Below, one piece after another: positions 20,363 through 32,446 of a stretch of DNA of 64,000 nucleotides. Location: positions 2,914,001 through 2,978,000 of the forward strand of contig CM007989.1 in assembly GCA_002189035.1 (NCBI GenBank), written 5' to 3'. Position 1 is the stretch's first letter; each line of letters starts with the position of its first letter. The notes beneath the pieces were generated by a model. The model did no database searches. It saw only the letters and a list, made by a program, of their open reading frames with translations, and was not told the origin of the DNA. Position numbers and translations under genes: made by a program. The DNA is from Utricularia gibba. Lineage: Eukaryota; Streptophyta; Magnoliopsida; Lamiales; Lentibulariaceae.

Positions 20363-23159
20363 TCAGATCACATTTCCCTTGAAGCTTTTGCTCAGCCAAA
20401 TTGCCGTTTCTCTAGGCGACACCTTCTCAGGCCCGAAAGGTTTCAGCAGCACTTGAAGCTCATCGAATCTCTCTTGCTGCAGCAGCTGCGCGCTGAACTC
20501 TAGCAACCCTTCCAAGGCTTCGGCTCGCTGCTGGTATGAGGATGTATCGAATCTGCGGTGGCGAGAATCCGAGGATGATCGGCTTGATGCTCCAGTGCTT
20601 GTTGGATTATGCTCTGAGCACTCGCTGCCGATGTAATTCAGACGGTGATGGGCTCCGGCGAGCTGCTTAGACACAGTCCTGTCCAGTATCTGGATGGTGC
20701 ATTTGTCTTTGGTGATGGAGCGATCGCAGGTCGAAGGAGGGGTCATGTTGTAGGAGGAGCATTGAGCTGAGGTTGATGAAGCTTTGGGGTACCGAAGAAG
20801 ATGATCTTCTGAAGAAGCCAATGGAAAGTCCACCATTTTGTCGATTCTTGGTGCGTTGACAGAGACATTCATGGAAGCAGTGCTCAGAAGGTGCTCAGAA
20901 GAGAACCCTGTGGCCGTTGTAGCCATCGGAAGAGATGCCCTTCTTGAGGATGCTTCTGATGGTTTCCTGGCTGGGGTACGAGTTACTGTAAGCTGCATCA
21001 GATTCTGCTTCATAAGCAACATGGCGATTCAAATGGACAAAACGGAAGCAAAGAACACGAACCAGTTCACGAGTAGAACCCGGGTTGGATATCCTCAACG
21101 GAGTTGACAACCGTCTGGTGTTGGTGACGGCCTTGGAAGAACCAACCACAGGAAGCTTCACATTGTTGCAGACACTTTCAGAGGAATGTTGGGAGAATCG
21201 TTCATTCACATGGCTTGAATGGAAAGGAGCTTCTTCTAGCTCATTTCCAGATATGCTAGGATTCAACGCCCTGTTACTACCAAACGAGGATCTTTTTGCT
21301 GTCTTAATAGTGCCTGCAGCAGAAGGCTTTGCTTTCCTGACAACATCAGGCTCAGGGAAGCTCAGACACTTGGGATGGTTGTACTTGAGATGCTCATTCA
21401 TGATAAAAGGACGAAGATGTGGATTCTTCAGCAACTCCGCAGCCTGAAATGGGAGCAGAAGATACATTTCATCATACTTGATCAATTTTTACATCGAATC
21501 AATAGAACATACACTTGGTCGTAGCTCTGGATTTTTTCGTAGCATGCTTTTGATGAGCCCTCGGCTGGGAAACAGAAAATTCAAGGGAATCAACCATTTT
21601 CAGTTAGAAGTCTGTATATATAATGCATGATTCAGTTGCTTGACTCACAATGGACCCGAATAGATCGTTGGAAGAGGAGACACTATGGACTTGTTGATCT
21701 TGTTGATCAGCCCCTGTATGTCCTGCACATGAACAAAACAAAGCAACCCTCAACCAGTCTTCAGAGCAACAAAAAGTTATCATTGTTTGGCTTACAAACG
21801 CCTTAAATGCAGGTTTGTGAGCAGCCATTTCGTAAACACAGCACCCCAGAGACCATATGTCGGACTTCGAACCGTAAGGTATATCAGCAAGCAGCTCAGG
21901 ACACATATAACTTGGTGTGCCCACCACCTGCAGAAGGCCATCAGAAAATGTGCTTGCTCTAGTAAAAGTGTAGATTTTGATTTGAACCCATATATCAACT
22001 TCAGCATTCACTTACGGAGGAAGTGAGATCATCCGAAGTTAACACTTTAGCTAGGCCAAAATCCCCTGAAATTGCAATACTGGTGAGGGGGTGATTCAAG
22101 AACCAAGGATTCAAGATCATTGAAGCATTTACCCAAGCGTATGTCATGGTCTTTAGTGAGGAATATATTCGAGCACTGCATCGACAACAAAAGATGTGAA
22201 AACCCAACTAAGCTCTGCATATTGCAGTTTCCAGGTAAATGCATTGGCACTGTAGTGTACCTTGACATCACGATGAAGTATATGGTTGGTATGCAAGTAA
22301 TCAAGAGCCATCAGCATTTGAACTAGCCATTTGCAAAGCTTCTGTGTAACATTCCAAAAACCAAAATATAAGTTTTCTGAAGAAACTAGAAAGCACAAGG
22401 AAGAGACAAACCTCTTCAGGAAAATGAACACCATTTGCCTTTTTAATGGCTTCTGCCCTGAGTATTGTGGAGATTTTCAAATCAGAGCTCTTCTAAGAGA
22501 CAGAACTGTAAAACATCTGCAAAATACGGAACTTACATGTCTCCTCCTTCACAGTAGCCAATGACGATGCACACATAACAACCCTGCAAACATGTGAAGA
22601 CCATTACATAGAAGCATAAATAAGACATGAGATATATCCTGCCAGTTCATAGTTCTCTTCCACATGAACAAGAAAGTAGGTTCAATTCTTCACTCTTGCG
22701 AGCTCGAATACTAACTTCAATACTCCTTCCAAACTTGACTGAAAGAAAAATGGGATAGATATGAAAGGCTCTATCTTGTGCCTCACCCTTTCCACCCAAG
22801 AGTCTCTATACTCCACAATATATGGACTTCGAACTTTAGCAATAAGTTCCATCTGCAGCAACAAATTTATGAATTTATGCAATGCAACAGTTTAAACAAG
22901 AATTCGTGATAAATGATCGACCTCCTGATGGGCGGATCTCCGGGTTCTGTCAGTCTGGCGAGCTAGTCGAATTTTCTTCATGACATACCTTCAAATTTGG
23001 TAGGGTAAGAGAATTTGTACAAAAAATTGTAGCCGCATTATGGTAAGATGCTGAAAGGAGCATGGTCACTCACTTTTTCTTCTCTTGTTTATGCCTAACA
23101 AGAAGAGCAGAACCAAATGAACCTTTGCCGATCTGCTCAAGTATATCATAGTTTTCCAT
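20363..23159 (-). CDS. NIMA-related serine/threonine kinase (plant NEK)
   Basis: Thirteen exons, in transcript order 23074-23159, 22922-22988, 22787-22852, 22537-22583, 22412-22457, 22261-22341, 22133-22175, 22016-22065, 21796-21927, 21649-21722, 21513-21564, 21063-21443, 20363-20992, make an unbroken 584-residue protein. The kinase domain fills about residues 4-260: [11 protein letters not shown] glycine loop, YVMKKI lysine, HRDVK catalytic loop, DFGLAK, and GTPSYMCPE activation segment. The Ser-rich regulatory tail contains [18 protein letters not shown] and [17 protein letters not shown], typical of the NEK1-3 group, and ends with a short helical segment. Plant NEKs phosphorylate tubulin and control microtubules in cell expansion. 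All splice sites are GT-AG and in phase. The 5' leader probably contains an intron between 23160 and 24000. Confidence 0.93.
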
Positions 23160-24721
23160 CTTCTTACAACTGGAGTTGCACTGAAATGAAGAAATTAGTG
23201 GGAAACAAAGCAGAAGAAGATCAAATCGACTAAAGCATCGAAATTCTACTGAACGGAGACGCTACAATTTCCTTAAACCCTTACAAAACGCCATACCCGC
23301 ATTGCTGGAAACCAACAACTTTAAATGGGGCTTGAAAATAAGGAATACTCTGAACAAGAACAAGGGCATTCTCCACCCAGTAAAACAAAAAAAAGACACA
23401 CACAGAAACATGAATTCTGCAAAAACAAAAAGCTCAAATTGAGACTAAAACTGCACCTTGAGTGAATGAATGAATGCACCCAGACAAAATGCAGATCTTC
23501 TAACGCCGCATCAACATAAACTGAGTCAAAGAAAAAATGAGATACATCACGATCTGGGTCCAGTCTAAACCTGCTGAAGAAAGTCTGGGAAAAGAAAAAG
23601 ATGGCGAAGAAACCCAGTTGAGCGGCAAAAGAAGACAAAGCCCACAAATATAAACAAAGGGTAATTTCAAAATTGTGAAAGGACGTGATATCTCAACTCT
23701 CAACAATGAAAGCAAGGAAAATGAAATCCCACCCAACTAACAGTTCCCCCTACAAAGTGAAACAATTGATGCCTATCCCCTTGGTGTTTCTGTTAAACTC
23801 AGTCCCCGCCATTTTTCCCACGGTACAGATAGGTAAAAAGGAAGTCGCAAGCAAATCCTGCTCTCCCTTTTGAAAAAGACCTCAAACCTATAAAATAACC
23901 AAGGCGAGTAAGCAAGAGAGACGACAATGGGGTAGCCAGGACATACCATTTCTTCACTCCGCGAGTCTCTCTCTGTCTGTTTTGTGTTGTAATCAAATTT
24001 GTTGAGCAGAGATTATTACAATCTTTCCCGATCCAGCGAACGTTCATGGGATCTCATTCCTTCAAAACCAGTATCGTCCCTTAGCAGTGTAAAAGTCGCC
24101 ACCCATCAATCAGATTAACCGTTACTTTCCTCTTTATTTTTAGTTCCTCTATTACTTCAGACAAGTCCGATATTCAATTCCTGTGTGACACAAATTAAAG
24201 AGAATATGTAGCATTATTATTTTATATTAACCCACACGAAAATAATATGCATTATTACAAATAAATGTCTACCAAAAAAATGTTTGCCTAATGTAGGGTG
24301 ATCATCACATATATTTTCTCTCTCATAAATTAAAATAAAAAATTAACACTGAAATTATCTATTTTTTTTTCAAATAATTAGATTTTTAAATCATGTGTTT
24401 ATCCACCTCACCGACCACCGCTCCTAGTCACGTGCACTGCACCATTTGGTTCTTTAATATGTGCGAGGGCGGAAAGAAGCGGTGAATATTAATGAACATG
24501 CAGTGCAGGTGACTTTGCTGCACTGGAGTTGGGATCACCATTGGCAAGTAATGGTGGGAAGTGTGGGGAGAAACAAGCAAGCAGTTTGAAGGAATGTTGG
24601 AATCAATGGTTGTCTTGCAGATCCAACTTTTCTTTGCAGTAAAATGGAAATATAGCCGAAGAAGAACAATCAAAGCTTGGATTGCTGAGCCAAAAACTAA
24701 CAGACAATCTGAGAGTGAGAG
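23160..24721. other. Promoter and leader of the NEK gene, 3' flank of the RNase H gene
   Basis: No coding exon is recognisable. The half next to the NEK start (to about 24050) is probably 5' leader with an intron plus promoter. The stretch 24180-24400 is strongly AT-rich. A CACGTG core occurs at about 24431. Confidence 0.4.
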
Positions 24722-26698
24722 CTATGTATCCACATCCTCTTGGATCTGTCCCTCTGCATCACACAACATAACCAACTTCAGTAAAGGCAAAAGCCATCTT
24801 CAGTAAAGACAAAAGCCATCCTGTAAATCTATCTATACACACAAGAACTGGGAGGACACACACACACACCTGCAAGATTCACAGCCAAGTTTGCCTGAGC
24901 ATCGGCCTCGGAGTTCAAGTCCTTGAACAAATTAAAATGATGGTCCTGGTGAGTGAGGATGGATGCATGTATTGTGGATTCACTTTTTTACTTACCCGCA
25001 GAACGTGAACAATTTGGAATGAGAGAAACTTGTCCATGAGTTTCTTAGCCTCACCGTACAACTCTGTCATGTTTTGGTTCTTGACCTTCCATAGTCCCTG
25101 AACCTGCAAACAAGTGCTCGACAGATGATGCTTATGAAGCGATGGAAGGAGCATACCATGAAAGCATACAGTCAAACGTGTGTACCTGCATGCAAACAAG
25201 CTTTGAATCACCTCGAACTCGAATATCTGTGAAACCCTTTCCAAGAGCGCATTTAAGCCCCAGTATGAAAGCACGATATTCGGCAACATTACATGTAGCA
25301 ATGCCTAAGCCTTGTCTCAATCTACATATCTAGCAAGCAAAAAAGTTGGCAAGAATATCACTAACAACACACACACAGAACTTCAAAAGGTGTATGCTCA
25401 CCATGTTTCCATCATCAGATCGTAGAATAGCTCCAGCACCTGCTTGACCTGGATTTCCCCTAGAAGCACCATCGAATTCAAGAGTGCAAGATTGCTGTCA
25501 CCAATGGGTATACAGTGTATTAGAATCACCGAAGTGGAACTAACAGAAACACTTCAGAAGTGGTTTAAAGTACATAGAGTTTTACTCCTTAGGGCACTGT
25601 ATTTCTAGGATATGAACTACCCAAACAAGGCTAACTCACACAAGCTGATTTACTCCGGTCAAGGCTAGGAGGTTCTAACTTGAAATGCTTTTGGATGACG
25701 TCATTTGAAGCTACCACAGGCCCAACCTGTAAAGCATGAAAAAAATGAGGGGAATGGAGTTTCATTGTACATCATACAGAAAATAGACCAAATAGTACAA
25801 AAAAAATATAGAGGTTGAAACCCTAGATTACCCCGTACTCGGATGAAATAGATGCTTGTGACCTCTTCTTTGATACAGGCTCATTGGATACTTCCTCTTT
25901 AGAGGAAGATGGCTGCAGCGCTAAAATTTAGCTGCTTGTAAGCTCAAAAGGCAAGTAACTAATCAAAAAGACAACTCCATGACTATAAACCTTATATGGC
26001 AGATCAGTTTTGAGAAACTAGAGAAATGACAAATTGAATTACCAGAAAAAAAAAAGAGAATCATAATACAAAGATAGACAGACCTGACAGGGACATGAAA
26101 CTAAAGTGCCGAATAGTCCTTCTGTGATATCAGAAGCTCTGATGGAGTAAAGAGCATTCTTAAGTCCACAAGACGTAAGATACTTCTCAGTATCCTTAGG
26201 CATTGTGTAACCCTTGTACACACTCACAGGAGGGTCACATATCTGAAACGACAACAAAGAAACAATTCAATGGAAAATTAACAAGTGCGCAGACTAAGGA
26301 AGGCCACAGAATGCGAATGGCGTAGAAATGAAGTTTAAAACAAATGCTTCAAAGATGCACACTACCGAGTTTCCAACTTGTGATTGGCAGTCACTTAAGC
26401 TTTTGTATACTCCGATAAGATCCCCTTTACGAACGACAAAAAATGCTTCTTTGTCACCCTTCATCACGGGGTCAGATTCTAGCTTTCGCTTACGGGAACT
26501 ACCCCCACCTGACTTCTTTGATGAAAAGCACCGGAACTGCAATCTTGGAAATAAAAGCTCAGAGCTTGTTGCTCTAGCATTCAATATTTGGAAATTTGCG
26601 CTCCATGAAGGCACCAATGTTTCATAAGATACGCTCTTCGTGATACAAAGGCAATTCTTCGACAATGCAGAAGAAAGTCCACGAAAAACTCCAATCAT
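24722..26698 (-). CDS. RNase H1 with N-terminal hybrid-binding domain, organellar
   Basis: Nine exons, 26366-26698, 26084-26242, 25832-25912, 25640-25726, 25402-25494, 25186-25329, 24996-25103, 24870-24921 and 24722-24753, encode 362 residues. A Ser/Arg leader suggests organelle import. The viroplasmin-like hybrid-binding domain (about 85-150) contains FFVVRKGDLIGVYKS and YKGYTMPKDTEKYL. The RNase H fold (from about 222) keeps all four acidic residues: FDGASRGNPG, NVAEYRA, VRGDSKL and RDLNSEADAQAN. It digests RNA in RNA:DNA hybrids and matches the plant RNH1 trio; mitochondrion versus chloroplast cannot be told from sequence. The last intron's donor lies in a GT microsatellite. Reading through it instead gives a 10-residue alternative tail. 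It is divergent from MCCA. Confidence 0.92.
24856..24869. repeat. (AC)7 microsatellite forming a splice donor on the minus strand
   Basis: The complement reads CTTGCAG|GTGTGTGTGTGTGT, so every GT of the repeat is a potential start of the last RNase H intron; the phase-correct one is at 24868-24869. Confidence 0.85.
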
Positions 26699-27353
26699 TA
26701 CAAGTTGAAAACGTCAAAATCCTGCAACTCCCTGCAAAGAAAATCCACTATGCTGATGAGCCCATATGAGACTCGTTTAAATTTAGTTCAAACAATCAAC
26801 CAAAAGTGTCAAGACTCAGTTACAGAAAAGCATGAGTTGAGAGTTCCCATGGAATTTCATATATACATTTGCTCCAGAGTTCAGCATACAATATATCCCC
26901 CATCATCATAAACCCTACCAAATAATCACTAACAGAATCGAGCCCCATGAATTCAGTGCAACACCCAGAAAGAGCGATTGTATTGCAGCCCTATCACGTA
27001 GCAAGGCTGAAGCAACTCAGATTAGAAAGACTGGCAAACCTCAGCCTTAATGCAGGAAATTTGCAAATCCCCTCACAGCTAAATCATCCTTTTGGGCTTC
27101 TAGGGTATACGCCAATAGTGAATACCAGAACCGGTCATGTATTTTCCGGGTTAAATTCCGGTTCAACTTGTCAAGCTGAAAGGAGACGGTTTTTTCATTT
27201 GTCTGTCTATGGCGGTTCAAGAGAAAGATTCCTTTTTTATGGGAATGGAGTGCGGTAAAAAAATCTATCGGGAACTGTAAATTGTGGAATGGGATAAGCA
27301 TGAGCTGACACGTTAAGGAAGTACCCACTGCTTACTCGCGCTTGAATCGAGTG
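26699..27353. promoter_or_regulatory. Divergent promoter region of RNase H1 and MCCA
   Basis: This 655-bp segment separates the two head-to-head start codons and holds no exon I can support. Several open frames cross it without family resemblance. No strong known motif cluster stands out by eye. Confidence 0.5.
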
Positions 27354-30300
27354 ATGTCTCTCCAGATTTCAGTTCTACGTCGGAAACTTAATCGCTGCTT
27401 CCGGTGGAGGGAGTTTTCATCAAATGCAGGGAAATCGAACGGTGGAAGGATTGAGAAGATTTTGATTGCGAATAGAGGGGAAATAGCGTGCAGGATCATT
27501 CGGACCGCGAAGAGATTGGGAATCCAGACGGTTGCTGTGTACAGCGACGCCGATGAGAGGAGCTTGCATGTTCGGGTGGCTGATGAAGCTGTCCGCATTG
27601 GACCACCACCAGCGCGGCTCAGTTACTTGAATGCTCCGGCGATTTTAGAGGCGGCTTCCAGAACGGGTGCTCAGGTTATTATATATATTGAGTGCTAGAA
27701 TTGAAATGTATACTCTGTTTTCATTCGGGGGAGATGCTTAGAAAATGATGGGAAAGAACTCAAATTAAGGGAGTCAGCTCTCCATAAAAGTTTCATTCTT
27801 TCTACTTTTCAATTTATGGCTGGCGAATGAGGCACAGTTTCAGACTGCGGTATGTTCTTTGTGATGCTTAGGCTATCCACCCAGGTTACGGTTTCTTATC
27901 AGAGAGCGCTGACTTTGCTCAACTTTGTGAAGATGGCGGTTTTACTTTTGTTGGACCTCCTGCATCTGCAATTCGTGACATGGGTGATAAAAGGTATAAT
28001 GTCAGTTACGCTAGTGAACCTATTCAACAGACAAAGAAAGCCTTTGGTTCTCATGGATCTCAGGATCACTTTCAACTGCTACATCGCTCTCATTTTTATT
28101 CACTATTCTGTGCTAGTGCTTCAAAGAGAATAATGGGGGCAGCTGGAGTACCTCTTGTCCCTGGATATCATGGTGATGAGCAAGATGTTGACTTCATGAA
28201 GATAGAAGCTGATAAAATTGGATATCCGCTGCTCATTAAGCCAACTCATGGTGGTGGTGGGAAGGTCCGAGTTTGGTGTTTTGGTCCTCAAGTCGAGGGT
28301 TGAGTTTGAGACTAGTGTATCTGTCTGAGTCGCTCCTCTAAATTGAGTAGTTTATCATTATTTTGTATCTTATTCAGGGCATGAGGATTGTGGAGAAATC
28401 TGATGATTTTGTGGACTCATTTCTTGGAGCACAACGTGAGGCTGCTGCATCTTTTGGAATAAACACTATCCTTCTTGAGAAATACATCACAAAGCCCCGG
28501 CACATAGAAGTCCAGGTAGTCTTTGACATCAGACATGTGTGATATCTTTTCATTCCTCTAGGAACATTTGGCTGTCCTTATCCACTTTTTTGAACGACAT
28601 ATTTCTATAGTTTTTTGCTGATGTTGGAAGGTGTACAGGAGGAATGAATTATATTACATGGCATGCTTTTTAGAACAAGACGGTGAGAATCTTACTCCAG
28701 TTTAGATTTTTGGGGACAGGCATGGAAATGTTATACATCTAAATGAAAGAGATTGCAGTGTTCAGAGGAGACACCAGAAGATTATTGAAGAAGCTCCTGC
28801 TGTATGTATATCTATTCGTGCCTCATTTTCTAATGTTTTTCTTTAGTTGACTACTGCATGGTTATCATGTTTTGCTTACAGCCAAATATCAGCAATGAAT
28901 TTCGGTCTCACCTGGGTGAAGCTGCTGTATCTGCTGCAAAGGTGATTGGTCAGCATTATGCTTAAATTCTTCTGATATGGAGGGTGAGTTGATGTTGTCG
29001 ATTGTTGTAGGCTGTCAACTATCACAATGCAGGCACTGTTGAGTTTATTGTTGATACTCTTTCTGGGCAGTTCTATTTTATGGAGATGAATACTCGTCTT
29101 CAGGTAGTTAGCTGGGAGTTCCTTTCTATCAATTATGTGCATCCTTCTGATAGGGGGAAATAAACGTGGTCTTTCTTTTAGGTTGAACATCCCGTCACTG
29201 AGATGATTGTTGGCCAGGACCTTGTGGAGTGGCAAATACGTGTTGCTAATGGTGAGCCTCTTTCACTCAGTCAATCACAGGTTCCCCTGTCAGGTAAACT
29301 TACTTATCCAAACGAGTGTTGAATATTACCTTGTTTAAGTCTATTGAATTTGATTCACTGCTCAACAAGTCAACTTTTGTTGAATGGTGGCATCAGTTAC
29401 TACATTTAAATTCGATGCTTCATGGCAGGGCATGCTTTTGAGGCCCGCATCTATGCTGAAAATGTCACAAAGGGGTTTCTTCCAGCAACTGGAATTCTTC
29501 ATCATTATCGTCCTGTTCAAGTTTCATCAGAAGGTAAACTATTAAAATCGTTACTTGATAAAGGTGATAAAAATAAGGTAGCCATTCAGATAATTGGGTG
29601 AAGTTGTTGCTCTTACATCCGGGCTTGCGGGTAGTCTCCAACATTTTTTTATTGCATCATACCTCATTGGTGGAAGTCGGAATTCGCGAGTGTGAATCTA
29701 TCTTCAATCATCAGTTAGGGTTGAGACTGGGGTTGAGCAAGGAGACACGGTTAGCATGCATTATGACCCAATGATAGCCAAACTCATAGTGTGGGGAGAA
29801 GATAGAACTAGTGCATTGATCAAATTGAAGGACTGTCTTGCCAAGTTCCAGGTAATTTATGGCATCATGTTTCCTTCCAATGTACAACCTTAGGTTTGTT
29901 TGGTGTGATAAACCTGCAGGTTGCTGGTTTACCAAACAACATAGATTTTCTCTTAAAGCTTGCCAACCATCGCACATTTTTGAAAGGAGATGTAGAGACA
30001 CATTTCATTGAACTGCATAAGAAAGATCTATTCGGTGATCCCAATGACCCGGTATCAACAAGTCAAGTGTTCAGCACTGCTGTACAAGGTGCATCCATTG
30101 CAGCTGCTTGTATATGTGAAAAGGAGCAGGCAGCAATGAAGAAGAATCACCGTGGTGAATTGAGGTTTTATTTTCCACATGCTAATTTTTTAGATGATTC
30201 TGTACAACAAAATCCTTTAATCCATCACAGGTATCATGCCCATATGGTACTCTAATCCTCCTTTCCGAGTCAATCATTTGGCCAAGTGTACAGTAGAAAT

Positions 30301-31263
30301 CGAGTGGGAAGATGAATCTGGGAAGGCTTCCCCTAATGTGTTTCCAGTGCATGTAACTTATTTGCCTCAAGGGAGATATTTAATTGAGGTCATCTTCACA
30401 GTTTCTCTGTTAATGAAATTCTTCTTCTGATGACCTTCTTGTATTATATCTTACACTACATGAATTTGGCCTCTGCAGAGCAACTGTGACGGCACTCCCC
30501 AACTTGAGATGACTGTATTTCACTTGGGAGGCGAAGATTTTAGAGTCGAATATGGCGGTGTCAGCATGACAGTCACCATGTTTGTTCATGAGAAGGTACT
30601 CGTGATAATTTTCTATCATGGTTCTTTTGCCCTGCTGTTTCATCATGCTCCCCAAATTTACAGTGTCGAAGTCTTACTCGGAATGCAGTATCTGTCACAT
30701 TTCTTTGTTTTATGGTCCCTGCATACATGACAGGACCAAATGGAGCATATTCACCTTTGGCATGGATCACGTCATCATCGTTTTAGGAGGAGGAAGGGGC
30801 GTGATCTCGATGATGTCAGCGAATATGCACATCACAAGCCGGCTTTTGAGGCATCCTCACATCCACCCGGGACTGTTTTGGCTCCGATGGCTGGCTTAGT
30901 TGTTAAGGTCCTTGTGAAGGACGGAGCTAAAGTTGCAGAAGGTCAACCCGTGTTGGTTTTGGAAGCCATGAAAATGGAGGTCTGCACAATTCTTAACTTA
31001 AGCATGTATCTGGGGCTCCAGCCATCTTCAGTCACTACATGTTTAATTTGCCCTTGTTTTCTGGCTACCTTCTATCTGCAGCATATCGTCAAGGCAACTG
31101 CTACTGGTCAGATACACGGACTACGAGTCACTCCTGGCCAACAACTCCCTGTGGACGCTGTTCTCTTCTCCGTTAAGGTACAGATTCTCATACTATGTGA
31201 CAATGCTCAATCAAAATTCACCTTAGGATTTATACTTGATCTTCCTTGCACCAGGTTGAGTGA
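27354..31263 (+). CDS. MCCA: 3-Methylcrotonyl-CoA carboxylase alpha (biotinylated) subunit, mitochondrial
   Basis: Sixteen exons: 27354-27674, 27872-27993, 28117-28264, 28378-28515, 28706-28801, 28882-28941, 29011-29103, 29182-29293, 29429-29533, 29715-29851, 29920-30154, 30231-30388, 30479-30595, 30734-30979, 31082-31177, 31255-31263. They give an intact 730-residue protein. An Arg-rich mitochondrial leader precedes the biotin carboxylase domain ([30 protein letters not shown], the Gly-rich ATP loop [36 protein letters not shown]). The C-terminal biotinyl domain carries GTVLAPMAG and EAMKME, with the modified Lys near residue 694. With MCCB it carboxylates methylcrotonyl-CoA in leucine breakdown. 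The final exon holds only two codons and the stop. The length agrees with Arabidopsis MCCA as I recall it. Confidence 0.96.
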
Positions 31264-31496
31264 TTCTTGAAAAGCTTTCGAACTGGCCATCTGGGTGTGA
31301 CGGAACATCATACGGCATACCAAATGTAGATTTGTGTCGTGTCACGAGAACAAAGAGCAGACTATATAAGAGCGTTCTTTCTCAACTTTTCATTTTCGGA
31401 TGTTAGAATACACCCTACACAGCAACTTAATCATACATCCATCACCGATGCTGCAGCATTGAAATATGGACAGAGAGAGAACACAGCATGCCACGT

Positions 31497-32071
31497 TCAG
31501 GAATCAAAACCAGAGTAGATCCCATTTTCCCTTAGCAATCTCTTCTCTTCTTCAACGTAGTTCTTACCTCGACTCGTTTGTCCAAGATCCCGTTTTCTCT
31601 TCTCCTTCTGCTGAAACGACAGGTTCTTCTTCTGTTTGTTATCATGAACCTGCAAAAGCTCCTCTCCTTGAGCAATAACCCTTGTTCTCTCTCGTTCTTC
31701 ATACGACTCTTCATCATTCGCCTTCGATTCGCTTCCCTTTGACCAACTCCAGTTCTCCTCTTTCTCTTGCTCTCTAGGCGGTGGTACTTTCAGCACCGAC
31801 AATCCTCCTTTGTACCCATGTCGACTCAATGCATCAAAATCTACACTTTTCTTCTTCTTCTTTATGGAATCTGGCGAAAATTCAATGTTCAATCTGTGAG
31901 AAGCACGAATTGTACCGTAAATACGCTCGATTAAGAAAACCAAACCAGTATATCGTGATTTTCACCTTGAGCAGAGACTCCGTCGTCTTCGGAACCCGAA
32001 TCACTGGCCGAAGACGACTTATCATCCCTGTCGCTGTCTCCGCTGCCCCTCCAACGGAATCCCCGTTTCAT
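31497..32071 (-). CDS. Conserved plant protein of unknown function, basic, probably nuclear
   Basis: Two exons (31966-32071 and 31497-31893) would encode about 167 residues. The N-terminus MKRGFRWRGSGDSDRDD runs into a Ser/Asp-rich segment. Exon 2 carries IEFSPDSIKKKKKSVDFDAL, HGYKGGLSVLKVPPP, WSWSKGS and a charged C-terminus with KNYVEEEKRLLRENG. I recall similar uncharacterised plant proteins with the same tail, but no function. The Lys runs suggest nuclear localisation. The exon join is one base out of phase (503 nt in total), so a base is missing in exon 1 or near the junction, or the start is different. The gene is convergent with MCCA (233 bp between stops). Confidence 0.65.
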
Positions 32072-32446
32072 ATCAGCAGCCACTCAGCGAAGCTGAATTG
32101 GGTGGGATTTTAGGGTACAAAAATGGGATACACCGATACCCGATAAGCATTTACAATTTGCTTTTTTCCTTTCACTGGGCGGTTAATTATCGTTACTGTT
32201 GACATAAATAGCTATTCACTGAGGGCATTTCTGTCAGTCCACTCTCACAAAGAAAAGAAACGTTGTGTAATAAAATAAAATTTGTGCAAGCACGATCTCA
32301 GATTTATCTGCGTTCTGTTAAGTTTTTGTTCATGAAAACAGGAATTGACTGTTTTGCCCACGTATAGGGAATCCCGATATTATTTAAACCAATATTATCT
32401 TCCATTAATTATCCTTCGTTCATATATTCACAGTGTTTTATTTCAA
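32072..32446. other. Intergenic between the small basic protein gene and CYP86A
   Basis: This is a 375-bp promoter/3'-flank stretch with no coding sequence or notable motif beyond AT-rich DNA. Confidence 0.5.

Noticed and set aside
22120-22433. Plus-strand frames antisense to the NEK gene
   Set aside because: They are shadows of intact minus-strand exons.
27342-27353. TTG start four codons before the MCCA ATG
   Set aside because: Non-AUG start with no supporting conservation; the ATG at 27354 gives the expected length.
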